DNA of 64,000 bases, taken from Geodermatophilus arenarius. Lineage in GTDB: Bacteria > Actinomycetota > Actinomycetes > Mycobacteriales > Geodermatophilaceae. The stretch covers positions 1-64,000 of the forward strand of contig NZ_JBHSGR010000023.1 in assembly GCF_042654585.1 (NCBI RefSeq), in the 5' to 3' direction. A model generated the notes under the pieces. It saw only the letters and a list, made by a program, of their open reading frames with translations, ran no database searches and was not told the DNA's origin. Below, in pieces: positions 1-8,819 of this stretch; the stretch's first letter is position 1; each line of letters starts with the position of its first letter. Position numbers and translations under genes: made by a program.

Positions 1-54
1 GCACACGACGGCGCCCGTCCCCTCCGGCCGGAGGGGACGGGCGCCGTCGTGTGC
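1..54. terminator. 54-bp perfect palindrome, terminator of the SRPBCC gene
   Basis: The first 54 bases form a perfect inverted repeat (27-nt arms, from GCACACGACG to CGTCGTGTGC) that ends one base before the stop codon of the leftward gene at 56-523. A very stable GC hairpin directly at a stop codon is the usual form of an actinobacterial intrinsic terminator without a U tract. The gene it may also serve on the left lies outside the window. Confidence 0.8.
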
Positions 55-55
55 G

Positions 56-523
56 CTACTGCTGGTCCGGGCGCGGGACGTCGCCGCGCCAGGCACCGGT
101 CTCGGTGCCGCGGCTCTCGATGAACTCCTTGAACCGCTGGGCGTCGGCCTTGACCTGGCGGTCGTCGAAGCCGAGCGCGGCGCCGGCCTTCTCGATGACG
201 CCCTGCGGCTCCCAGTCGATCTGGATCATGACCCGGGTCTTGTTGTCGTCGAGGCGGTGGAAGGTCACGACGCCGGCGTGCTTGGCCTCGCCGCCGGTGC
301 TGGCCCAGGCCACCCGCTCCTCGGGGTGCTGCTCGGTGATCTCGGCGTCGAACTCGCGCTTGACGCCGTCGATGTTGGTGACCCAGTGGGTGAGCGTGTC
401 GTTCACCTGGGTGATGCGCTCGACCCCGCCCATGAACTGCGGGAAGGACTCGAACTGCGTCCACTGGTCGTAGGCGACACGGATGGGGACGTCGACGTCG
501 ACGGATTCCTGCACGCTGGCCAC
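56..523 (-). CDS. SRPBCC (START-like) family protein
   Basis: The 155-residue product opens with the SRPBCC/polyketide-cyclase pattern: MASVQESVDVDVPIRVAYD, then WTQFESFPQFMGGV and a run of beta strands, with a C-terminal helix near residues 115-140 closing the ligand pocket. Proteins of this group bind hydrophobic ligands; many actinobacteria carry this cyclase-like type as a small cytosolic protein of unknown substrate. The GTG start at 523 is preceded by a strong AAGGAGGAG site. It is monocistronic, with a 54-bp palindrome right after the stop. The fold assignment is good, but the ligand cannot be read from the sequence. Confidence 0.85.
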   Translation of the reverse strand: MASVQESVDVDVPIRVAYDQWTQFESFPQFMGGVERITQVNDTLTHWVTNIDGVKREFDAEITEQHPEERVAWASTGGEAKHAGVVTFHRLDDNKTRVMIQIDWEPQGVIEKAGAALGFDDRQVKADAQRFKEFIESRGTETGAWRGDVPRPDQQ

Positions 524-601
524 GGGAACGCTCCTCCTTGCTCGGGACTCGTTGCGGTCACGGCTGGCCTACCCATGCCCGCTGGAGTGGACACACCGAG
601 G

Positions 602-1768
602 TCAGCGCAGTGCCGCGGCCACGCTCCCCCGCACCGGGGCGCCCTCGAGCAGCAGCATCTGCGCCAGGTGGTAGGCGTCCGGCTGCCCGGCCCAGGTGCC
701 GGTGGCCACCTCGCCCGACGGCGTGAGCTCGTGGTGCCAGTTGCCGGTGGCGGGGTCGGCGAAGCGCTCCTCGCCGTGCGCCCGCCAGGCCGCGGCCAGG
801 TCGGCGTAGCGGTCCTCGCCGGTGACCGCGCCGAGCACGGTGGCCGCCGCCACCGCCTCGCACAGCACCCAGTGCATCCGCGCGGTCACCACCGGCCGGT
901 CGTCCCAGTCCAGCGTGTACGGGAAGCCCGGCTGCCCGTCCGCGGCCCAGCCCCGGCCGGCGGCCGCCTCGAACAGCCCGACCGCGTCGTCGAGCAGCCA
1001 GGCCGGCGCGCCGTCGCCCAGCGCCGCGCGCAGGTGCAGGCACAGCCGCGACCACTCGAACTGGTGCCCGACGGTGACCCCGTAGGGCCGGAACGGGTCG
1101 GCCGGGCGGTCCCGGTTGTGCTCGGGCAGCGGCGTCCAGGCGGCGTCGTAGTGCTCGGGCAGCCGCCAGTCCCGCTCGCGGGCCCAGCCGTGCACGATCC
1201 GCTCCGTGCTGCGCAGCGCGTGCTGCCGCAGCCGGGGGGCCTCCGCACCGCCGAGGGCGTCGGCCGCGGCGAGGGTCGCCTCGACGCCGTGCATGTTGGC
1301 GTTGGCGCCGCGGTAGTCCGACAGCCGGGACCAGTCCGCGGTCCACTCCTCGACGGCGAGGCCCGCGTCGTCGTCCCAGAAGTGCCGGTCCCACACCGCC
1401 AGCGCCTCGTCGAGCAGCGCCGGGCCCCCGTCGACGCCCGCGGCGGTGGAGGTCGCGCCCGCGAGCACGGCGAAGGCGTGCACGTACGCGCTCTTCGTGT
1501 CGTCGTCCTCCGCCGCCCGCCAGCCGCCGTCCGTGCCGTCGTGCAGGGGCCCCTCGCGCAGCGCCGTGAGGCCGTGACGGGCCAGTTCCTCCGCGCCCGG
1601 CCGGTCCAGCAGGTGCGCCAGCGCGAAGACGTGGGTCATCCGCGCGACGATCCAGGTCTGCTGCGGGCGGTCGGGCACGAGGGCGCCGTCGGCGCCGAGG
1701 TAGCCGAACCCGCCCTCGGGCACCCGGGCGCGGGCGGCGGCGGTGAGCAGCCGGTCGAGGTCGGTCAC
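602..1768 (-). CDS. AGE family epimerase/isomerase
   Basis: The 388-residue protein matches the N-acylglucosamine 2-epimerase (AGE) family in length (about 380-420) and layout: an (alpha/alpha)6 barrel with family-type stretches such as QTWIVARMTHVFALAHLL near residue 40, the GGW loop, HEL-like segments and GNWHHELTPSGE near residue 345. Enzymes of this family interconvert aldoses and ketoses or 2-epimers through conserved histidines (mannose isomerase, sulfoquinovose isomerase, cellobiose epimerase). Which sugar is used is not apparent. The response regulator gene ends 19 bp upstream, so the two may be co-transcribed, although a functional link is not obvious. Confidence 0.85.
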   Translation of the reverse strand: MTDLDRLLTAAARARVPEGGFGYLGADGALVPDRPQQTWIVARMTHVFALAHLLDRPGAEELARHGLTALREGPLHDGTDGGWRAAEDDDTKSAYVHAFAVLAGATSTAAGVDGGPALLDEALAVWDRHFWDDDAGLAVEEWTADWSRLSDYRGANANMHGVEATLAAADALGGAEAPRLRQHALRSTERIVHGWARERDWRLPEHYDAAWTPLPEHNRDRPADPFRPYGVTVGHQFEWSRLCLHLRAALGDGAPAWLLDDAVGLFEAAAGRGWAADGQPGFPYTLDWDDRPVVTARMHWVLCEAVAAATVLGAVTGEDRYADLAAAWRAHGEERFADPATGNWHHELTPSGEVATGTWAGQPDAYHLAQMLLLEGAPVRGSVAAALR

Positions 1769-1787
1769 CGGCGCACGGTAGCGCCGT

Positions 1788-2449
<662 letters not shown>

Positions 2450-2453
<4 letters not shown>

Positions 2454-3637
2454 GACGACCCCACCGGGAGGACCGCGCGGACCAGCCAGCCGCCGTCCGG
2501 CTCCGGACCCACGGCCAGCGACCCGCCGTACACGCGGACCCGCTCGCGCATGCCCGGGATGCCGTAGCCGCCGGAGCTCAGGCCGGACGGCGCCGGCGGC
2601 GCGTCCCCGGACGCCGCGCGGCGACCGTGGTCGCGGACCGCCACGGTGAGCTCGTCCCCGGTGCGGCCGACGGTGACGGTGGTCCGGGCGCCCGGCGCGT
2701 GCCGCAGGACGTTGGTGAGGGACTCCTGCACGATCCGGTAGACGGCCAGGGAGGGCCCGTCGGGCACGGTCCCCGCGACGTCCACGGTGAGCGCCACGTC
2801 CAGGCCGGCGCCGCGCGCCTCGTCGACCAGGTCCGGCAGCCGCTCGATGCCCGGCTGCGGCAGGTAGACGGCCTCGCCCTCGCGCAGGACGTCGAGCAGG
2901 TGGCGCATCTCCGCCATGGCCTCGGTGGCGGTGCGGCGCGCCGTGCCGATGTGGTCGCGGGCGCGGTCCGGGTCGCGGCCGACGAACAGTTCCGCGGCGC
3001 CGGTCTGCAGCACCACGACCGACACGGCGTGCGCGACGACGTCGTGCAGCTCCCGGGCGATGCGGGCCCGCTCCTGCGCCACGGCCCGGTCGGCCGCGGC
3101 GGCCGAGCCGGCCTCGGCGCGCAGGGCGGCCAGCGCCCGGTGGTGGACGACGCGCCCGCCGGTCCAGGCGCCGGCGACGAAGAAGAACAGCAGGACCAGC
3201 GCGCGGGGACGGGACGCCTCGACGCCGAAGTAGCCGAGCTGCCCCGCCGCCGCCATGGCGGCCACCGGCAGCGCGCCCAGGCCCACGGCCGCGGGCAGGG
3301 AGCGGACGTGCACGGCGACGGTGAAGGCGGCCAGCAGCAGGCTCGGGAAGGGCGTGAAGGTCGCCGCCGCCTCCGCGGTCGCCGCGTGCACGACGAGCGC
3401 GGCCGCGACCACGGCGGTCACCGAGCCGGGGAACCGGCGGCGCACCGCCAGCGGGAGGGTCGACACCAGGACGAACAGCGCGCCCGGGACCGGTGCCAGG
3501 CCGGGTGAGAGGACCACCTCGACCAGCCCCCACACGGCCAGGCCCGCGGCGACCGCCAGGTCCAGCCCGCTGGTCCAGCGGGGCACCGCCGCCGCCGCGA
3601 CCGCGGGGTGCCGGGCGGTCCCGGCGGTCGTCGTCAC
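2450..3637 (-). CDS. NarL/DesK-type sensor histidine kinase
   Basis: The 395-residue protein has an N-terminal membrane sensor with four or five hydrophobic segments (about residues 25-165). Next come a HisKA_3 dimerisation domain carrying the phosphorylated His in ARIARELHDVVAHAVSV, and a HATPase_c domain with an N box (QESLTNVLRHA) and a G box (GGYGIPGMRERV). It autophosphorylates and passes phosphate to the regulator encoded by the overlapping downstream gene. The sensor has no recognised extracytoplasmic domain, so a membrane or cell-envelope signal is likely. The GTG start at 3637 is chosen because the hydrophobic sensor begins soon after it; the longer open frame upstream is antisense to the divergent gene. 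Confidence 0.92.
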
Positions 3638-3698
3638 GGCACGGGAACCTACGGGTCCCGGAGCCGGCCGCGCGTCCCCCGGAAGGCGACACGGGGGT

Positions 3699-3712
3699 TC
3701 GACCGAGGTCGA
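3699..3712. promoter_or_regulatory. candidate operator (inverted repeat) between kinase and membrane gene
   Basis: TCGACC-GA-GGTCGA is an inverted repeat in the 198-bp divergent spacer between the kinase (start 3637) and the membrane gene (start 3836). LuxR-type regulators bind such short dyads, so it may be the autoregulatory site of the local two-component system. It could also be chance in GC-rich DNA. Confidence 0.35.
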
Positions 3713-3835
3713 CACCGCGGTCGCGACCCGCCGCCGCCGGATGTGGACCGCAGGCCGACGCCGGCGTGCCCCGGCCGTTCCTAGCGTCCTCGGCGACCGC
3801 CTGACCAGGCGTCCCCACCGAGCCGAGGAGCCCTC

Positions 3836-4411
3836 GTGACCACCACGCTGCCCACCCCCGCCCCCGCCGCGACCCGGCCCCGGACCGGCGCCCGGGCCGG
3901 CACCCGGGCCGGCGCCGCCGCCCTCGTCGCCGCCGGCATCTCGGTCGCCGTCGGCGTCACCCAGCTGCTCCACCCGCAGGACACCGACCCGGCGATCGAG
4001 CCGCGCACCGCCGCCATCCTCGTCGGCACGGCCGTGATGCTCTGGGCACTGCCGGTCCTCCACCTGCACCTCGCCGCGCTGGCCGGCACCCGCTGGCCGG
4101 CCATCGCGGCCTCCACCGGGACGGTGCTGCTCAGCGGCGGCATGCTGTCCAGCGTCGTCAACGGCGAGGACCTGGCCTTCTTCCCCGCCGTGGCGCTGGT
4201 GGCCAACGCGCTGTGGTTCCTCGGCTCGGTCGCCCTGGCCGTCGGCCTGTGGCGCTCGGGGCGGGTGTCCCGCCCGCTGGTCGCGCTGCTGCCGCTGGTG
4301 ACGCCGGTCTTCCTGTTCCTGTCCCAGACGGGCGGGGGTGTGCCGGTGGGCGCCTACCTCGCCGTCGTCGGCTGGCTGCTGCTGCGCGGGCAGCTCGACC
4401 GCCGCGCCTGA
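3836..4411 (+). CDS. multi-pass membrane protein, unknown function
   Basis: The 191-residue product has a Pro/Ala/Arg-rich cytoplasmic N-terminus (about 30 residues) and then roughly five hydrophobic helices (about 25-45, 57-75, 85-105, 115-138, 143-188). No catalytic motif is visible. The GTG start follows a good GAGGAG site. It is transcribed away from the two-component pair, a common arrangement for a regulated target, so it may be an envelope-stress or transport accessory controlled by that system. That link is inference from position only. A strong bidirectional hairpin follows the gene. Confidence 0.75.
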   Translation: MTTTLPTPAPAATRPRTGARAGTRAGAAALVAAGISVAVGVTQLLHPQDTDPAIEPRTAAILVGTAVMLWALPVLHLHLAALAGTRWPAIAASTGTVLLSGGMLSSVVNGEDLAFFPAVALVANALWFLGSVALAVGLWRSGRVSRPLVALLPLVTPVFLFLSQTGGGVPVGAYLAVVGWLLLRGQLDRRA

Positions 4412-4420
4412 GCCCGGGTC

Positions 4421-4452
4421 GAGGGCCTGCCGACCGGTGTCGGCAGGCCCTC
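4421..4452. terminator. bidirectional intrinsic terminator
   Basis: GAGGGCCTGCCGAC and its complement GTCGGCAGGCCCTC form a perfect 14-bp stem with a 4-nt loop (CGGT). The hairpin sits between the convergent membrane gene (stop at 4411) and the bkd E2 gene (stop at 4468), serving both strands. Confidence 0.85.
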
Positions 4453-4467
4453 GGCCCGTGCCCGGGG

Positions 4468-5946
4468 TCAGAACGCGAGCGCCAGCCCGGGGTCGGCCAG
4501 GAGCGCGCCGACGTCGGCGAGGAACCGGCTGCCGAGCTCGCCGTCGATGATCCGGTGGTCGAACGACAGCGCCAGCTGCGTCACCTGCCGGACGGCGACC
4601 CTGCCCTTGTGCACCCAGGGCATCTCGCGGACCGCGCCGAAGGCCAGGATCGCCGACTCACCGGGGTTGAGGATCGGCGTCCCGGTGTCGACGCCGAACA
4701 CCCCGACGTTGGTGATCGTGATCGTCCCGCCGGTCATGTCCGCCGGCGCGGTCCGCCCCGCCCGCGCCGTCTCGGTGAGCTCGGTGAGCGCCCGGGCGAG
4801 CTCGGCCAGCGACAGCCGCCCGGCGTCCTTGACGTTGGGCACGACCAGCCCGCGCGGGGTGGCCGCGGCGATGCCGAGGTTGACCTGCCCGTGGACGACG
4901 ATCTCCTGCGCCGCCTCGTCCCACGAGCTGTTCACCACCGGGTGGCGCTGCGCCGCGAGCAGCAGCGCCTTCGCCACGAACAGCAGCGGGCCGACCTTGA
5001 CCCCGGCGAACTCCGGGCGGGCGGCGACCCGCGCGCGCAGCTTCATCGTCCGGGTGACGTCGACGGTCAGGAACTCCGTGACGTGCGGCGCGGTGAACGC
5101 GCTGGCCACCATCGCCGCCGCCGTCGCCTTGCGCACGCCCTTGACCGGGATCCGCTGGTCGCCGGCGGCGGGGGCCACGGGCGCGGGCGCCGCGGCGGGG
5201 GCCGACGGCGCGCTCGCGGCGGCGGTGACGTCCTCCCGGGTGATGACGCCGCCGGCGCCGCTGCCGGTGAGCGCCGCGAGGTCGACGCCGAGGTCGCGGG
5301 CGAGCTTGCGCACCGGCGGCTTGGCCAGCGGGCGCACCGATCCCCGGCCGGGCGCGGCCGGCCGGGACGGGGCGGCCGCCTCGGCGCGGGCGTGCGCCTC
5401 GGCCTGCCGGCCCACCTCGAGGCCGCCGTGCCGCACGGGCTTGACCGTGGCGTCGGGGGCGGTGGCCAGCAGCGGCGGCCGCTCGAGGTCATCGGCCGCC
5501 CGGGAGTGGTCGGTGCCGGCCGGCGCGGGCGCGGCGGCGGGCTCGGCGGGCGCCGACCGGCGCGAGCGCCGGCGGGCCTCGGTGTTGCGCGGCCCGTAGC
5601 CGACGAGCACCGCCGTCCGCCCGCCCGGGGCGGCCCCGCCGATCAGCCCGGCCCCGGCCTCCCCGCCGTCCGCGGGAGCCGCGGGGGCGGGGGCGTCCTC
5701 GCCGCCGACGTCGATCGTGATGATCGGCGTGCCGACGTCGACGGTCGTGCCCGCCTCGTGCAGCAGCTCGGTCACCGTGCCGGCGTACGGCGAGGGCAGC
5801 TCGACGGCGGCCTTGGCGGTCTCCACCTCGCACAGCGGCTGGTTGACCGTGACGGTGTCGCCCACGGCCACCAGCCACTGCAGGATCTCGCCGTCGGTCA
5901 GCCCCTCCCCGACGTCGGGGAGCCTGAACTGGCGCAGCTGCCCCAT
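4468..5946 (-). CDS. bkdC: 2-oxoacid dehydrogenase E2, lipoamide acyltransferase (branched-chain)
   Basis: The 492-residue protein has the E2 layout. A lipoyl domain spans residues 1-80 with lipoylated K45 in VETAKAAVEL, and a long Ala/Pro linker includes an unusual basic RRRSRR patch (125-130). A peripheral subunit-binding domain (about 204-240) and a catalytic acyltransferase domain (264-492) follow, the latter ending with the active-site signature SFDHRIIDG. It moves the acyl group from E1 to CoA. The start at 5946 is fixed by a TGATG stop-start overlap with E1beta. One lipoyl domain, E1alpha/E1beta partners and the Lrp regulator favour a branched-chain complex over pyruvate dehydrogenase. 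Substrate is inferred. Confidence 0.92.
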   Translation of the reverse strand: MGQLRQFRLPDVGEGLTDGEILQWLVAVGDTVTVNQPLCEVETAKAAVELPSPYAGTVTELLHEAGTTVDVGTPIITIDVGGEDAPAPAAPADGGEAGAGLIGGAAPGGRTAVLVGYGPRNTEARRRSRRSAPAEPAAAPAPAGTDHSRAADDLERPPLLATAPDATVKPVRHGGLEVGRQAEAHARAEAAAPSRPAAPGRGSVRPLAKPPVRKLARDLGVDLAALTGSGAGGVITREDVTAAASAPSAPAAAPAPVAPAAGDQRIPVKGVRKATAAAMVASAFTAPHVTEFLTVDVTRTMKLRARVAARPEFAGVKVGPLLFVAKALLLAAQRHPVVNSSWDEAAQEIVVHGQVNLGIAAATPRGLVVPNVKDAGRLSLAELARALTELTETARAGRTAPADMTGGTITITNVGVFGVDTGTPILNPGESAILAFGAVREMPWVHKGRVAVRQVTQLALSFDHRIIDGELGSRFLADVGALLADPGLALAF

Positions 5947-6926
5947 CAGGACGCCACCACCCGGTCGACGGCGTCGAGCACGCGGTCGAGGTCGGGGAGG
6001 TACTCCTCCTCCAGCTTCGACGGCGGGTAGGGGGTGTCGTAGCCGCCGACCCGCAGCACCGGCGCCTCCAGCGAAAAGAAGCACTCCTCGGTGATCCGCG
6101 CGGCGATCTCCGCGCCGAGGCCGAGGGTCACCGGCGCCTCGTGGACGACGACGCAGCGGCCGGTGCGGCGCACCGACTCGAACACCGGGTCCAGGTCCAG
6201 CGGCGAGAGGGTGCGCAGGTCGACGACCTCCAGCGAGCGGCCCTCCTCGGCGGCGGCGTCGGCGGCCTGCAGCGCCGTCTTCACCATCGGGCCGTAGGCC
6301 AGCACCGTGACGTCGTCGCCGCCGCGGACCACCCGGGAGGCGAACAGCGGGTCGGGCGTGGCGTCGGTGTCGACCTCGGCCTTCTCCCAGTACCGCCGCT
6401 TGGGCTCGAGGAAGACGACCGGGTCGGGGTGGGCGATCGCCTGCTGGATGCCCCAGTAGGCGTCGACCGGGTTGCTGACCGCGACCACCTTGAGCCCGGG
6501 GGTGTGCGCGAAGTACGCCTCGGGGCTCTCGCTGTGGTGCTCGACGGCGCCGATGCCGCCGCCGAACGGGATGCGGATGACGATCGGCACGGCCAGCTTC
6601 CCGCGGGAGCGGGCGTGGATCTTGGCGACCTGGGTGACGATCTGGTTGTAGGCGGGGAAGACGAACCCGTCGAACTGGATCTCGCAGACCGGCCGGTAGC
6701 CGCGCATGGCCAGGCCGACGGCGGTGCCGAGGATGCCGGCCTCGGCCAGCGGGGTGTCGACGACGCGGTCCTCGCCGAAGTCCTTCTGCAGGCCGTCGGT
6801 GATGCGGAAGACGCCGCCGAGGCGGCCGATGTCCTCGCCCATGAGCACGACCTTGGCGTCGTCCTCCATGGCGCGGCGCAGGCCGAGGTTGAGGGCCTTG
6901 CCGATGGTGAGCGTCTCGGTGCCCAT
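5946..6926 (-). CDS. bkdB: 2-oxoacid dehydrogenase E1 beta subunit
   Basis: The 326-residue protein is a full-length transketolase-like E1beta. The N-terminal Pyr domain contains VVLMGEDIGRLGGVFR, DTPLAEAGILGTAVG and EIQFDGFVFPA. A central PFGGGIGAVEHHSESPEA loop follows, with a C-terminal transketolase_C domain containing VVDLRTLSPLD and VVVHEAPVTLG. With E1alpha it forms the thiamine-diphosphate alpha2beta2 decarboxylase acting on 2-oxo acids from Val, Leu and Ile. Its ATG overlaps the E1alpha stop (TGATG), and its own stop overlaps the E2 start in the same way, so the three subunits are translationally coupled. Confidence 0.93.
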   Translation of the reverse strand: MGTETLTIGKALNLGLRRAMEDDAKVVLMGEDIGRLGGVFRITDGLQKDFGEDRVVDTPLAEAGILGTAVGLAMRGYRPVCEIQFDGFVFPAYNQIVTQVAKIHARSRGKLAVPIVIRIPFGGGIGAVEHHSESPEAYFAHTPGLKVVAVSNPVDAYWGIQQAIAHPDPVVFLEPKRRYWEKAEVDTDATPDPLFASRVVRGGDDVTVLAYGPMVKTALQAADAAAEEGRSLEVVDLRTLSPLDLDPVFESVRRTGRCVVVHEAPVTLGLGAEIAARITEECFFSLEAPVLRVGGYDTPYPPSKLEEEYLPDLDRVLDAVDRVVAS

Positions 6927-8065
6927 CAGGAACCCGCCCCCTCGAAGCTCGCCTGGTAGGCCTCGAAGGCCTGCTGCTGCGCGGCCAGGTGCGGCGTCTG
7001 CTCCGCGTACACCCGGTCGAACATCGCCGTGCCCGGCGGGTCGGGCATCTCCAGCGTGCCCTTCCGGATGCGCGCGGCCAGCTCGTCGGCCTCGGCCTCG
7101 ACGGCGTCGAAGAACTCCTGGTCGGCGGTGCCGCTGCGGGACAGGTGCGCCTTCACCCGCGCGATCGGGTCGCGCAGCTTCCACTCCTCCAGCTCGCTGG
7201 CCAGCCGGTAGCGGGTGGGGTCGTCGGAGGTGGTGTGGGCGCCCATCCGGTAGGTGAACGCCTCGACGAACGTCGGGCCCTGGCCCTCGCGGGCGGCCTG
7301 CAGGGCGGCCCGGGTGACGGCGAGGACGGCGAGGACGTCGTTGCCGTCGACGCGGACGCCGGGGAAGCCGAAGCCGGCCGCGCGCTGGTACAGCGGGACG
7401 CGGGACTGCCGCTCCAGCGGCACGCTGATGGCGTACTGGTTGTTCTGGCAGAAGAAGACGACCGGGGCCGAGAAGCTGGCCGCCCAGATCATCGCCTCGT
7501 TGACCTCGCCCTGGCTGGTGGCGCCGTCGCCGAGGAAGGCGAGCGTGGCGGTCTCCGCGCCGTCGCGCTGCAGGCCCATCGCGTAGCCGGTGGCGTGCAG
7601 GGTCTGCGCGCCGATGACGACGGTGTAGAGGTTGAAGCCGGTGGCCACCGGGTCCCAGCCGCCGTTGTCGACGCCGCGGAACAGGCTGATGACGTGCAGC
7701 GGGTCGACGCCGCGCACCCAGGCGACGCCGTGCTCGCGGTAGGTGGGGAAGGCCATGTCGTCGGCGGCCATCGCGCGGCCGGCGCCGATCTGCGCGGCCT
7801 CCTGCCCCAGCAGCGAGGCCCAGATGCCGAGCTCGCCCTGGCGCTGCAGGGCGGTGGCCTCGACGTCCCAGCGGCGGACCAGCACGAGGTCGCGGTAGAG
7901 CCCGCGCAGCTCCTCGTCGCCGATCTCGAGGGGGTAGTCGGGGTGCTCGACCCGCTCGCCCTCGGGGGTCAGCAGCTGCACCAGGTCCGGTTGCTGGGGC
8001 AGGTGCGGCGCCGCTGCCCCGGGTACCGGGTCCACCGCCTCCGTGGTCACGCTCGGCACGCTCAC
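6926..8065 (-). CDS. bkdA: 2-oxoacid dehydrogenase E1 alpha subunit
   Basis: The 379-residue E1alpha carries the thiamine diphosphate motif from GDG at 179-181 (LGDGATSQGEVNEA) to NN at 208-209 (QNNQYAISV). Its RMGAHTTSDDPTRY phosphorylation-loop region is typical of branched-chain and bacterial E1alpha. The GTG start at 8065 is chosen because a GAGGAGGAG site lies 5-6 nt before it; the long open frame farther upstream runs antisense to the regulator. This is the promoter-proximal gene of the bkd operon, divergent from the Lrp-type regulator at 8282. Confidence 0.93.
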   Translation of the reverse strand: MSVPSVTTEAVDPVPGAAAPHLPQQPDLVQLLTPEGERVEHPDYPLEIGDEELRGLYRDLVLVRRWDVEATALQRQGELGIWASLLGQEAAQIGAGRAMAADDMAFPTYREHGVAWVRGVDPLHVISLFRGVDNGGWDPVATGFNLYTVVIGAQTLHATGYAMGLQRDGAETATLAFLGDGATSQGEVNEAMIWAASFSAPVVFFCQNNQYAISVPLERQSRVPLYQRAAGFGFPGVRVDGNDVLAVLAVTRAALQAAREGQGPTFVEAFTYRMGAHTTSDDPTRYRLASELEEWKLRDPIARVKAHLSRSGTADQEFFDAVEAEADELAARIRKGTLEMPDPPGTAMFDRVYAEQTPHLAAQQQAFEAYQASFEGAGS

Positions 8066-8208
8066 GCGCTCCTCCTCGCCGTCGGCCGCGGCTGCCGGGG
8101 TCGCCGGCCGGTCGCGGTGCTGGACGTCCTGTGTGCGCCGGGGTGTGGCGGCACTCACACATCGTGGCACGACCGACCCCGTCCGGAGGAGATCACCCCC
8201 CTCCCGGA

Positions 8209-8239
8209 TTGCGCAAGGTCGGGACGGCGGACTGCGCAG
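8209..8239. promoter_or_regulatory. paired TGCGCA palindromes, candidate Lrp/BkdR operator
   Basis: Two 8-bp palindromes, TTGCGCAA (8209-8216) and CTGCGCAG (8232-8239), lie with centres 23 bp apart, near two helical turns. They are in the 216-bp spacer between the bkd operon and the divergent Lrp-type gene, 43 bp upstream of the regulator start. Lrp/AsnC proteins bind as dimers of dimers to such phased sites. Assigning these to the local regulator is inference. Confidence 0.55.
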
Positions 8240-8281
8240 GATGACGACTGGTAGGACGTCCGAACGTGTCAGACTGAGCAG

Positions 8282-8782
8282 ATGCCGCCCGGTCCGGACC
8301 GTCTGGACGCCACCGACGCCCGCCTGGTGCAGGCGCTGACCGACGACCCCCGCGCCACGGTCATGGCCCTGTCCCAGCGGCTGGGGCTGGCGCGCAACAC
8401 CGTGCAGGCGCGGCTGGCCCGGCTGGAGTCCGGCGGCTTCCTGGCGCCGTTCGACGCCCGGGTGCGGCCCGAGGCGCTCGGCTACCGGCTCGGCGCCTAC
8501 GTGACCGTGCAGGTCGTGCAGCGCAGCCTCGAGGAGGTCGCGGCCGCGCTCGCGGCGCTGCCGGAGGTGCTCGAGGTGACGGCGCTGTCCGGGGCCGCCG
8601 ACCTGCTCGTGCGCGTGGTCGCGGTCGACGCCGACGACCTGTGGCGGCTCACCGAGCAGGTGCTCGCGGTCCCCGGCGTGGAGCGCACCGACACCGCGCT
8701 CGCGCTGCGCCGCTACGTCGACCACCGGGTCGCCCCGCTGCTGGAGCGGGCTGCGGGGGCGGACCCGGCGCCGGGCGGGTAG
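8282..8782 (+). CDS. Lrp/AsnC family transcriptional regulator (BkdR-like)
   Basis: The 166-residue protein has an N-terminal winged helix-turn-helix (LDATDARLVQALTDDPRATVMALSQRL begins at residue 8; recognition helix near RNTVQARLARLE). A C-terminal RAM/Lrp effector domain (about 75-150) contains the ALSGAADLLVRVV segment typical of the amino-acid-binding fold. Its place, divergent from E1alpha, is the classical bkdR arrangement, in which branched-chain amino acids or their oxo acids act as effector. A role in controlling bkd is a strong inference; whether it activates or represses cannot be told. Confidence 0.9.
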   Translation: MPPGPDRLDATDARLVQALTDDPRATVMALSQRLGLARNTVQARLARLESGGFLAPFDARVRPEALGYRLGAYVTVQVVQRSLEEVAAALAALPEVLEVTALSGAADLLVRVVAVDADDLWRLTEQVLAVPGVERTDTALALRRYVDHRVAPLLERAAGADPAPGG

Positions 8783-8819
8783 GACGGGTCGGACCGCCGT
8801 CACCGACCCGAGGAGCCCC

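Noticed and set aside
3680..3720. tRNA-like GGTTCGA segment
   Set aside because: It lacks an acceptor stem and anticodon arm; it is part of the dyad in the kinase promoter region.
5425..5700. Frameshift in the long E2 linker
   Set aside because: The reading frame is intact from lipoyl to catalytic domain; low-complexity linkers of this length are normal in actinobacterial E2 proteins.
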